NCBI GenBank assembly: GCA_023417815.1
Contig: JAEZEI010000116.1
Coordinates: forward strand, 1 to 64,000
DNA from: Bacteroidota bacterium
Lineage (GTDB): Bacteria; Bacteroidota; Bacteroidia; Chitinophagales; Chitinophagaceae
Direction: 5' to 3'
DNA: 64,000 nucleotides
Below, piece by piece: positions 53,252 to 61,577 of this stretch; positions within the stretch are counted from its first letter, which is position 1, and each line of letters starts with the position of its first letter. Both the position numbers and the translations under genes were made by a program. The notes beneath the pieces are model-generated. The model saw nothing but the letters and a program-made list of their open reading frames with translations, did not search any database and was not told where the DNA came from.

Positions 53252-54060
53252 TAATATGTGACCTCTGTTTGTTTATACTCTGCTAAATAGTCATCCAGCC
53301 CTGCATGATTCTTATTGAAATGACCGGTATGCTTCGCCTGGTAACCCCATTGCCCCAGCAATTCAAGGCACTTTTGTTTAACACCTGGCAGGTGACTGTC
53401 GTGGGTTGCTAGCAATATCCTGGGACGGTACTTTTGTATCACATTTCGACTGCCCATTAGTACATCATACTCTGCGCCTTCCACATCTATTTTAAGTACA
53501 TCAGGAGGTGGATTTCCTTCAGCGACAAAGTCATCGATAGCTATCCCCCGGACCTGCATTTGAACATTTCCGTTGCGAACGTATGAAGCCCCTTCAGTAT
53601 CTATTTTGGAAAAAGAAAGCATTTGCCTGTGTGAAGTCACAGCTTCCGGCAGGAGAATTATTTTGGCACTCAACCTGTTTTTATTTTTCTCAATGTGCTG
53701 ATGAAAGAGATCCCTGTGCTTCGGGATAGGTTCAAAGGCAATTACTTTTCCTTCAGAGATGATCGTGGCTGCGAGAATTGAATAGTATCCCGTATTAGCT
53801 CCAAGGTCATAAAAAACAGTCCTGCTGTTCAGCCAGGAGCAAAATTCTTTGAGGGTTCCGGGATCCTCATAAGTGCCGGTCAAAAAATCATAGTTCACCG
53901 AAGTGCTCCATTTAAAACCTTTCAGCGGCCCGGCAAATACCGGAAGGAACTTCACTCCAAGGATATACCTGCAGCATTTTATGAAGAATTTCTGCAATGG
54001 CTTTATATTATTGTTACAGCGCCTTTGGTCAATACATAACGTTCCCCGGTTTGCCGGCAT
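53251..54060 (-). CDS. FkbM-family SAM-dependent methyltransferase, copy 2
   Basis: Class I methyltransferase of up to 269 residues. The SAM site is VFYDLGANTGYYSILAA with AFEPIPKHRDLF, and VLKIDVEGAEYDVL is the FkbM motif. The start is uncertain: the only ATG (54060) lies 58 bp inside the acetyltransferase gene; a TTG at 53997, six bases after that gene's stop, would give 248 residues and is plausible. Probably O-methylates a glycan sugar. Confidence 0.84.
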   Translation of the reverse strand: MPANRGTLCIDQRRCNNNIKPLQKFFIKCCRYILGVKFLPVFAGPLKGFKWSTSVNYDFLTGTYEDPGTLKEFCSWLNSRTVFYDLGANTGYYSILAATIISEGKVIAFEPIPKHRDLFHQHIEKNKNRLSAKIILLPEAVTSHRQMLSFSKIDTEGASYVRNGNVQMQVRGIAIDDFVAEGNPPPDVLKIDVEGAEYDVLMGSRNVIQKYRPRILLATHDSHLPGVKQKCLELLGQWGYQAKHTGHFNKNHAGLDDYLAEYKQTEVTY

Positions 54061-54584
54061 TCTGCAAAACCATCTTTATCAAATTGCAGTTTAATGCCGG
54101 CTTTTGACACCCAACCTGCAAGTCGCACAGGGTTTCCTAATGCCAGTGCATAGGCGGGCACTGAGGAAGTAACGACCGCCCCTGCCCCGATGAGTGCATA
54201 TTCGCCAATGCTTATACCGCAGATAATAGTGGAATTCGCGCCCACGGTTGCACCTTTCTTTACAACTGTCTTTTTAAACTGGTCTTTGCGTTCAATAAAG
54301 CTCCGGGGATTGATCACGTTGGTGAATACCGCTGAAGGCCCGATAAACACGTCGTCTTCCAGGATAACATTATTATATACAGAAACATTATTCTGGATCT
54401 TAACCCTGTTACCAACCACAGCATTATTATCAATGAATACATTCTGGCCCAGGATACAATCCGAACCCACCTTTCCACCTGCCATGATGTGACAAAAATG
54501 CCATACCCTGGTACCTTCACCTACCTGTGCTCCCGGTTCTACTATTGCCGACTGATGTACCTGCATGGATTCAAAAATAATCAT
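54003..54584 (-). CDS. WbpD/WlbB-like hexapeptide N-acetyltransferase
   Basis: Left-handed beta-helix acetyltransferase of 193 residues. AIVEPGAQVGEGTRVWHFCHI begins the helix, with WHFCHIMAGG typical of UDP-2,3-diamino-sugar acetyltransferases; FIGPSAVFTNVINPRS is the conserved loop with substrate contacts, and IIGAGAVV-like LIGAGAVVTSSVPAYALALGNP ends it. ATG 54566 (residue 7) is an equally good start. Its matching oxidoreductase and aminotransferase may be those at 44653 and 43352; this is inference. Confidence 0.85.
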   Translation of the reverse strand: MIIFESMQVHQSAIVEPGAQVGEGTRVWHFCHIMAGGKVGSDCILGQNVFIDNNAVVGNRVKIQNNVSVYNNVILEDDVFIGPSAVFTNVINPRSFIERKDQFKKTVVKKGATVGANSTIICGISIGEYALIGAGAVVTSSVPAYALALGNPVRLAGWVSKAGIKLQFDKDGFAECRQTGERYVLTKGAVTII

Positions 54585-54617
54585 TACATCCCGATCCGCA
54601 GGCAGAATGAACGAGGC

Positions 54618-54625
54618 TATATTTG
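54618..54625 (+). promoter_or_regulatory. -7 promoter element TATATTTG
   Basis: Exact TAnnTTTG match only three bases before the ATG (54629) of the ABC-F gene. Transcription from it would begin about at the start codon, implying a leaderless message, unless the match is chance. Confidence 0.4.
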
Positions 54626-54628
54626 CGC

Positions 54629-56509
54629 ATGCACTATGCTTCCGTTGAGAATATCACCAAATCGTTCGGCATCCGGACCTTGTTTTCAAACATCACTATC
54701 AATATTGAAGAAGGAGATAAAATTGCGCTCGTAGCAAGGAACGGAAGCGGGAAAAGCACCCTGATGAAGATCATCGCCGGGCTCGATCATGCTGATTCCG
54801 GGAAGGTTTGGGTGCATAAGGATATAAAAACCGTAATGCTTCAGCAGGATAATGACTTTGACCCCACCCTTTCGATCAGGGATAATGTTCTTCGGATGAA
54901 ACATCCTGTTGTAGAAGTGGTAAGGGATTATGAGATCTTCATTGAATCTGGTAAAGAAGATGAAAACGAACTATCTGACCTGATTTCAAAAATGGATGAG
55001 GCGAATGCCTGGAACTTTGAAAGCGAGCTCAAACAGATCCTCGGTAAACTCAATATCCACAACCTTGAAGAACGCACCGGGAATTTAAGCGGTGGCCAGA
55101 AAAAAAGAGTCGCACTTGCCCAGGCCCTGATTGAATCCAAGCTCAATGAAGGCCGGTGTTTATTGATCATGGATGAACCCACTAATCACCTGGATGTAGG
55201 TATGATTGAATGGCTTGAAGAATATCTTTCTGCTGCAAGGATCACCCTGTTGCTTGTTACCCACGACAGGTATTTCCTGGATACTGTTTGCAATGAAATA
55301 ATTGAGATCGATGATGGAAAGGTCTACAACTATAGAGGGAATTATGATTATTATCTTGAACAGAAGAGCCTTCGCATAGAGGTTCAGCAAAGTGAACTTC
55401 AGAAAGACCGGAATATTTACAGGAAGGAACTTGAGTGGATGCGCAAGCAACCCAAGGCCAGGACCACGAAAAGCAAAAGCAGGCAGGATGCATTCCTGGA
55501 TGTTGAGGAGAGGGTAAAGCAGAAGAAAGAAGTGCAGGAGGTAAGCCTACAGATGAAGATGACCAGGCTGGGTGGCAAGGTGCTGGAAATGAAGAAAGTT
55601 TACAAGAACTACGGGGATCTTGTAATAATGAAAGGATTTGACTACACTTTCAAAAGAGGAGAAAGAATAGGTATCGTCGGAAAAAATGGCGCAGGAAAAA
55701 CCACTTTTTTACGGATAGCCTTACAACTTGAAAAACCGGACAGCGGTAAAATAAATCATGGCGACACTGTTGTGTTCGGGCATTTCAGCCAGGAAGGACT
55801 GGAAACTAAAGAAGACAAAAGAGCCATTGAGTATGTGCGCTCCATGGCTGAATTCTTTCCGCTTGCAGACGGATCAAAGATCTCTGCCAGCCAGTTCATG
55901 GAGAAATTCGGCTTCACGGGCGAACAGCAATTTACCATGCTCAGTAAATTAAGCGGGGGAGAAAAACGAAGGCTCCACCTCATGGCAGTTCTCTTCAGGA
56001 ATCCAAACTTCCTTGTACTTGACGAACCAACCAACGATCTCGATCTGCAAACACTGAGGACACTTGAAGAATTCCTGATGGAATATCCCGGTTGCATCCT
56101 CATCGTAAGCCACGACAGGTATTTCATGGACAGGCTGGTAGATCACCTTTTCGCATTTGAAGGTAATGGAGAGATCCGCGATTTTCCCGGGAATTATACT
56201 CAATACCGGGCCAGTATCGCGAAAGAGGAAGAAGAGAACAGGAAAACACCGCCAACATCAGTGGTTACAGAACCGGTAAAGGCTTCAACCTCTCCTTCTA
56301 AAAAACTTTCTTTCAAGGAAAAGACAGAATTTGAAAACCTTGAAAAGGAAATAGCCGAACTCCAGGATGAAAAACGAATGCTGGAAGAAAGACTGCTGGA
56401 ATCATTGCCCTATGAGGAGATAAGCCGGGTAAGTGAACGCATAGCCGAAGTGGTTGCATCGATCGATGAAAAGGAAATGCGCTGGCTTGAACTTAGCGAA
56501 AGAAGCTAA
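54629..56509 (+). CDS. ABC-F family ATPase, Uup-like
   Basis: Soluble tandem-ATPase protein of 626 residues acting on the ribosome. Domain 1 has Walker A ARNGSGKST, signature LSGGQKKRVALAQAL and Walker B LLIMDEPTNHLD; domain 2 has GKNGAGKTT, LSGGEKRRLHLM and LVLDEPTNDLD. Both carry the ABC-F DEPTN-x-LD form. A linker of about 80 residues between the domains is rich in Lys/Arg (RKQPKARTTKSKSR). A C-terminal charged coiled coil (about 560-626, EKEIAELQDEKRMLEERLL) matches Uup. ATG 54629 is preferred over TTG 54623. Head-to-head with the acetyltransferase gene at 54584. Confidence 0.92.
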   Translation: MHYASVENITKSFGIRTLFSNITINIEEGDKIALVARNGSGKSTLMKIIAGLDHADSGKVWVHKDIKTVMLQQDNDFDPTLSIRDNVLRMKHPVVEVVRDYEIFIESGKEDENELSDLISKMDEANAWNFESELKQILGKLNIHNLEERTGNLSGGQKKRVALAQALIESKLNEGRCLLIMDEPTNHLDVGMIEWLEEYLSAARITLLLVTHDRYFLDTVCNEIIEIDDGKVYNYRGNYDYYLEQKSLRIEVQQSELQKDRNIYRKELEWMRKQPKARTTKSKSRQDAFLDVEERVKQKKEVQEVSLQMKMTRLGGKVLEMKKVYKNYGDLVIMKGFDYTFKRGERIGIVGKNGAGKTTFLRIALQLEKPDSGKINHGDTVVFGHFSQEGLETKEDKRAIEYVRSMAEFFPLADGSKISASQFMEKFGFTGEQQFTMLSKLSGGEKRRLHLMAVLFRNPNFLVLDEPTNDLDLQTLRTLEEFLMEYPGCILIVSHDRYFMDRLVDHLFAFEGNGEIRDFPGNYTQYRASIAKEEEENRKTPPTSVVTEPVKASTSPSKKLSFKEKTEFENLEKEIAELQDEKRMLEERLLESLPYEEISRVSERIAEVVASIDEKEMRWLELSERS

Positions 56510-56527
56510 AATGGATCTTTTAGAGAA

Positions 56528-58792
56528 TTATTTCGACAGTTGCTGAATTCTTCTCCTGTCTCCAACTATCCATACTACATCTCCCCATTCAAACACCATG
56601 GTCGATTCAGGATTAAGGATCCGTTCATTATCTCTTTCAATCCCTACAACCAACCCATTGGTTCGTTCGCGGATGCCCGAACTACGGATACTCATACCTT
56701 TAAGCTTATTGCTTTCATCCACAACCAGCTTCTGCAGGGAAACATCTGCAATGTTCAGGCTTGATACCGGAACCATATCGCTCTCTTCAAATATCGGCAT
56801 AAAGGATTGCAGCTGGTCATCCGTACCAATAACCCCTATATGATCGAAGGGAAGTAACTTATTATTCCGTCCCGGGGCTGGAATTAACTTATCGCCACGG
56901 CGTATATAGGCAATATTGATCCCGAATTTTTCGCGCCAGGCCAGCTCAAACAAAGATTTGCCAATGTATACTGCCTGTTGCGGAACTTCCAGGTCAACGA
57001 TATGAGCCGACCAGGGTTCCAGCGCACTCTTCATCGCAATATTCTTTTGCACGAGGTCTGTAGAGGAAACCTTTCCTTCCGCTGCTTTTTCCCTTGCATT
57101 AAGATTACTGATGAACCTTACTTCAATCCGTTTGTAAAAACGTTGAATGCGTTGGGAGAAGATCAGCAACAATATTCCTACCACGGGCACCCCGATCAAA
57201 ATGGCTACAATCGGGGAGAACATAAGATCCACCCAAAATCCGATAAGCAATACACCAACAATAATGCGGAGTATCTCAACCACTACCAGCGGACCATGAT
57301 TGTATTCCTTATCAAGCCACAATTCTTTATAGGCCATATTCTCAGGCTTCTTGGCCATAAACGCCCAGATGAATGGAAAGGCCACAGCAAGTGATACCAG
57401 CAATCCTACGATCTTTCCGGTGATCTCATTTCCAAACAGGTCGCCCAAAAACGGAATAAAGAATCTTGTAGAAAGGAACATCAGGGCCATAATAACCACA
57501 CCATTGGTAATTGCGATATTTATGTAGGCACGCATTACCTGTCGCCATGTACTTTCTGCCTGTATATTCTGGGTGCTGGATGCATAGTTGTTGAGCCTTT
57601 CAACCCACCTTGCAGGCATTATCTTCAACAACTTCTCATAGATCGCGGATGAATTCTTAATAAGGTATGGGGTGGTGAATGTGGTAATTGCGGATGCCCC
57701 CACTGCCACGGGGAAAAGGAAATTACTGATCACCCCCAGGCTTAAACCAAGGGTGGCAACGATGAAAGCGAATTCGCCGATCTGCGCCATACTTAATCCA
57801 ACCTGCACCGATTGTTTCAGGGGCTGACCGGAAAGAACTGCACCAAAGGTGGTGCTGAATGCCTTTCCAAACAGCGTGAGCAGGGTAACAACGATCACCG
57901 GCACCAGGTTATTGATGATGGCATTGGGATCGATCATCATTCCCACCGAAACAAAAAAGACAGCGCCAAAAAGATCCTTTACAGGTTTAAATACATGCTC
58001 CACTTTTTCGGCGGAGGTTGTTTCTGCAAGTATGGATCCCATGATAAACGCACCGAGTTCTGCAGAAAAGCCTACCTGGGTTGCCAGTACCACCATACCC
58101 AGGCAAAGACCGATGGAAAGGATCAACAGTGTCTCTTCATCAAGAAGCTTACGTGCTCTTTTAAGGAATGTAGGAATAAGGAAGATCCCCGCCAGGAACC
58201 AAAGCGCGAGGAAAAACACCAGTTTAAGCACGGTCATCATCAATTCCGCTCCCTGGAATTGTGCGCTTACTGCTATGGTGGATAATAATACCATCAGGAA
58301 GATGACGACAATATCTTCCACCACCAGAACACCAAACACTATCCGGGCAAACTGTTTTGTCTTTACGCCAAGTTCATCGAATGCCCTGATGATAATAGTG
58401 GTGGATGAACTGGCAAGCATACCACCAAGAAAAAGACTATCCATGACCGACCATCCCATCCATCTGCCGGCAAGATACCCGGTAAGAGTGATGAAGATGA
58501 TCTCGACAAAGGCCGTGATACTGGCGGCGCCACCTACCCTTACCAGCTTCTTGAAACTGAATTCAAGTCCAAGGCTGAAGAGGAGGAAGATCACACCTAT
58601 CTCAGCCAGAGTTTCCACGTTCTCTGTATCTGCAACTGTGGGGGTGAGTGGAAAATGAGGGCCGACCAGGAAGCCGGCAATGATATAACCCAACACCAAG
58701 GGTTGCTTTATCTTTCTGAAAAGGAGTGTGATGATGGCTCCCGCCATCAGAATTATCGCCAAGTCTCTAATCAGATCAGGTAAATGACCCAT
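56528..58792 (-). CDS. CPA2-family monovalent cation:proton antiporter with two RCK_C domains
   Basis: Membrane protein of 754 residues. Residues 1-390 form the Na+/H+ exchanger-like core (about 12 helices; GYIIAGFLVGP, GVIFLLFSLGLEFS, GMLASSSTTIIIRAFDELG and VFGVLVVEDIVVIFLM with the ion-binding Asp), residues 430-570 add further hydrophobic segments, and the C-terminus has two RCK_C/TrkA-C-type folds (about 590-665 and 680-750). It has no Rossmann TrkA-N domain, which separates it from KefB/C. It converges with the ABC-F gene across 18 bp. Ion specificity (K+ or Na+) is not readable. Confidence 0.86.
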   Translation of the reverse strand: MGHLPDLIRDLAIILMAGAIITLLFRKIKQPLVLGYIIAGFLVGPHFPLTPTVADTENVETLAEIGVIFLLFSLGLEFSFKKLVRVGGAASITAFVEIIFITLTGYLAGRWMGWSVMDSLFLGGMLASSSTTIIIRAFDELGVKTKQFARIVFGVLVVEDIVVIFLMVLLSTIAVSAQFQGAELMMTVLKLVFFLALWFLAGIFLIPTFLKRARKLLDEETLLILSIGLCLGMVVLATQVGFSAELGAFIMGSILAETTSAEKVEHVFKPVKDLFGAVFFVSVGMMIDPNAIINNLVPVIVVTLLTLFGKAFSTTFGAVLSGQPLKQSVQVGLSMAQIGEFAFIVATLGLSLGVISNFLFPVAVGASAITTFTTPYLIKNSSAIYEKLLKIMPARWVERLNNYASSTQNIQAESTWRQVMRAYINIAITNGVVIMALMFLSTRFFIPFLGDLFGNEITGKIVGLLVSLAVAFPFIWAFMAKKPENMAYKELWLDKEYNHGPLVVVEILRIIVGVLLIGFWVDLMFSPIVAILIGVPVVGILLLIFSQRIQRFYKRIEVRFISNLNAREKAAEGKVSSTDLVQKNIAMKSALEPWSAHIVDLEVPQQAVYIGKSLFELAWREKFGINIAYIRRGDKLIPAPGRNNKLLPFDHIGVIGTDDQLQSFMPIFEESDMVPVSSLNIADVSLQKLVVDESNKLKGMSIRSSGIRERTNGLVVGIERDNERILNPESTMVFEWGDVVWIVGDRRRIQQLSK

Positions 58793-58976
58793 AGGCTTCC
58801 TGTGTCTATCAATTTAAAATGAAGAAGTTAATACTTAATTGCAAATTTCAATCTATGCTGCAAAGATAACGCATAGCCATAAGGCCTGAAAACCAAAACC
58901 ATGCAAGATGAAAACGTTTATACAAATATTTTCACCTCCCTTCGGTTGTTTATGATTTCAATCTGTATTTTCAATT

Positions 58977-60413
58977 ATGGACCAGATCATCAATGAGGTA
59001 AACAGCTGGATATGGAGTGATGCACTTATTTTTCTCTGTATAGCTGCCGGAATATATTTTTCAATTGCAACAGGGTTTCTGCAGGTGCGGTATCTCCGGC
59101 ATATGTGGAAATTACTATTTGGAAGCAAACCTTCAGAAAAAGGTGTCAGCTCTTTCCAGGCTTTCAGTCTGGCCATTGCCGGAAGGGTTGGTACAGGTAA
59201 TATTGCCGGGGTAGCAACCGCGATCGCAATGGGCGGTCCTGGTGCAGTGTTTTGGATGTGGCTGATCGCCTTTCTAGGCGCGGCATCGGCTTATGTAGAA
59301 GCCACGCTTGGTCAGATATATAAGGAAGTTAAAGACGGCCAGTACCGTGGTGGCCCGGCATTCTATATTGAAAAGGGACTGGGTATTAAATGGTATGCAA
59401 TACTGTTCGCATTTGTAACAGTGATAAGTACCACCCTGTTTCTGCCGGGAGTGCAAAGTAACAGCATAGCATCCGGCATGTTCAATGCTTTTGAAGTTCC
59501 ACCGGCTGTGTCTGGAGGAGTGATTACATTATTGTTGGCCCTGATCATTGCCGGAGGAGTAAAAAGGCTGGGGAAAGTAGCTGAATGGGTGGTTCCTTTC
59601 ATGGCCTTCGGCTATATATTAATGGCATTGATCATCATTGGAATGAATATTTCACAGGTGCCGGAAGTATTAAGCCTTATTGTTCGTTCTGCATTTAACC
59701 TTGAGCCGGCCTTCGCAGGAATATTTGGAATGGCCGTATCCTGGGGTGTTAAGAGAGGGATCTATTCAAATGAAGCGGGCCAGGGTACTGCACCGCATGC
59801 AGCTGCAGCAGCTGAAGTGAAACATCCTGCCGAACAGGGACTGGTCCAGGCATTCTCTGTATATGTAGATACGCTTTTTGTTTGTACCGCAACCGCCTTC
59901 ATGATCCTGTTCACAGGTCAGTACAATGTGAGCGATCCATCCGGCGGATTTATAGTAGAGAATCTTCCGGGCATAGAAGTGGGACCACAATACACTCAAC
60001 AAGCCATCAGTACACACTTTCCTTCGTTAGGAGCACCATTCGTGGCGATCACCCTTTTCTTCTTTGCGTTCACTACCCTGATGGCATATTATTATATCGC
60101 CGAAACAAACCTTAGCTACCTGAACCCGAAACATATGGCCTCCTGGAAAGTATGGACCCTTCGCATCCTGATCCTTTCCGCGGTATTTTACGGATCCGTC
60201 AGAACTGCAGGAGCTGCGTGGACCCTGGGTGATATAGGTGTGGGAATGATGGCATGGCTGAACCTGATCGCCATTCTCTTACTTCAAAAACCTGCGCTCA
60301 GAGCTTTACGGGATTACCAGCGACAGCGTAAGATGAAGAAAGACATAACCTTCGATCCTCAAAGTTGCGGAATCAGGAATGCTGATGAATGGAACAAAAA
60401 AGTGCCCGACTGA
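58977..60413 (+). CDS. Alanine/glycine:cation symporter, AGCS family
   Basis: Na+- or H+-coupled amino-acid importer of 478 residues with about 11 membrane helices. The family signature VGTGNIAGVATAIAMGGPGA is near residues 71-90, followed by FLGAASAYVEATLGQIYK and GIYSNEAGQGTAPHAAAAA. ATG 58977. It diverges from the antiporter across 184 bp in which no exact -7 element is seen. Its stop abuts the stop of the convergent PepSY gene with no base between (TGATCA). Confidence 0.93.
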   Translation: MDQIINEVNSWIWSDALIFLCIAAGIYFSIATGFLQVRYLRHMWKLLFGSKPSEKGVSSFQAFSLAIAGRVGTGNIAGVATAIAMGGPGAVFWMWLIAFLGAASAYVEATLGQIYKEVKDGQYRGGPAFYIEKGLGIKWYAILFAFVTVISTTLFLPGVQSNSIASGMFNAFEVPPAVSGGVITLLLALIIAGGVKRLGKVAEWVVPFMAFGYILMALIIIGMNISQVPEVLSLIVRSAFNLEPAFAGIFGMAVSWGVKRGIYSNEAGQGTAPHAAAAAEVKHPAEQGLVQAFSVYVDTLFVCTATAFMILFTGQYNVSDPSGGFIVENLPGIEVGPQYTQQAISTHFPSLGAPFVAITLFFFAFTTLMAYYYIAETNLSYLNPKHMASWKVWTLRILILSAVFYGSVRTAGAAWTLGDIGVGMMAWLNLIAILLLQKPALRALRDYQRQRKMKKDITFDPQSCGIRNADEWNKKVPD

Positions 60414-61577
60414 TCAGGCCTCAACGGCAAGTTCCATCCTGATGGCAGCAGGTTCCTGCATCTTAACAGCAGCTTTCTTATTTTTCTTCCGCTTCGCGAG
60501 ATAGATCATTGTTCCCGTCACAGGCAGGCTGGCAATTAGCAGGCTTACCAGGAAAGCAAATACTTTTCCCGGAAATCCCAGGATGGCGCCCACATGTATA
60601 TCATAATTGAGCCGCATGATCTTGTCAGCATTCGTTGCTTCAAGATACCGTCCCCATAAATGATCCACCTCAAGCTCCTCAAGCGTGTACTGGTTGTAAT
60701 AGCGGTAATCACTTTTATAATAAGTGCCCACTAATGGATTTGTCACCATAAGGATACTTGAGCTGTCTGTTTCAGGAGGATGCACTTCTACTGTCCCTAC
60801 CTTGTGTGCTGAAAGTGTCTGGTAAAATATTTTATCCATTGCATTTTCAACAACACCTTCCGCCGGTTTCGCGGAAACTGCATCTGCATAATAAATGCTC
60901 TTTTCACCACCTATGATCTTATAGTATGCAGAAGCGAATGCAGGCATTGCCCATACGAGTCCTGTTATTATGAAGATGAGTGCAAAAACGCAGGTGTAAA
61001 ATCCAAAGATTGAATGCATATCCCAGTTCTTTCTTTTCCAGCCTGTGGTCTGTTTCCAACGGAACCAGCTACGGTTTCTCCAGACATTCCTGTTTTTGGG
61101 GAACCAAAGGATGATCCCTGAGAGCACCATTATCGAAAAGATGATGGTAGCCCATCGCACTACAAGTGTTCCTGCATCATGGGGCAGCCACAGGTACATG
61201 TGCCCGTCGAGAATGAACCTGAAAAATCCTTCATCCATATCCTGGATATGAAGCAGCTCACCATTGTAAGGATTTACATACCCGAGGTAATAGTATGTTG
61301 GTTCATAATGATACCATGTTACCACAGCACTTCTTCCTTCTTCATACTGAACTGAATGCACCACCTTGCCCGGCAATGCAGCTTCAGCGATCGCCTGGAT
61401 CTTTGATGGTGGCAATACACCGCCAGGCTGCGCCTTAACGAAACGATAATCATCGGTAAGATCCTGTATCTCTTCCTGGAAAGCATACAGGCACCCGGTG
61501 ATCGCAATTATAAAAACCAGTAGCCCGGAGATGAGTCCGAGCCACAGGTGTGCAATTCTTACATATTTCTTCAACAT
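60414..61577 (-). CDS. PepSY-associated transmembrane protein, putative ferric-siderophore reductase partner
   Basis: Inner-membrane protein of 387 residues with about four long helices. The first helix follows RIAHLWLGLISGLLVFIIAITG with a conserved His; a PepSY-type segment with SVQYEEGRSAVV follows; HDAGTLVVRWATIIFS, DMHSIFGFYTC and NYDIHVGAILGFPGK carry further conserved His. Proteins of this family next to TonB receptors are thought to reduce iron in siderophores. Its ATG overlaps the receptor stop by one base (TGATG), so the two are one operon. Confidence 0.88.
   Translation of the reverse strand: MLKKYVRIAHLWLGLISGLLVFIIAITGCLYAFQEEIQDLTDDYRFVKAQPGGVLPPSKIQAIAEAALPGKVVHSVQYEEGRSAVVTWYHYEPTYYYLGYVNPYNGELLHIQDMDEGFFRFILDGHMYLWLPHDAGTLVVRWATIIFSIMVLSGIILWFPKNRNVWRNRSWFRWKQTTGWKRKNWDMHSIFGFYTCVFALIFIITGLVWAMPAFASAYYKIIGGEKSIYYADAVSAKPAEGVVENAMDKIFYQTLSAHKVGTVEVHPPETDSSSILMVTNPLVGTYYKSDYRYYNQYTLEELEVDHLWGRYLEATNADKIMRLNYDIHVGAILGFPGKVFAFLVSLLIASLPVTGTMIYLAKRKKNKKAAVKMQEPAAIRMELAVEA

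Noticed and set aside
57849..58658. 269-residue plus-strand open frame
   Set aside because: Antisense to the antiporter core; composition is Ser/Thr/Arg/Pro-rich without motifs, and the minus-strand gene is a clear membrane transporter.
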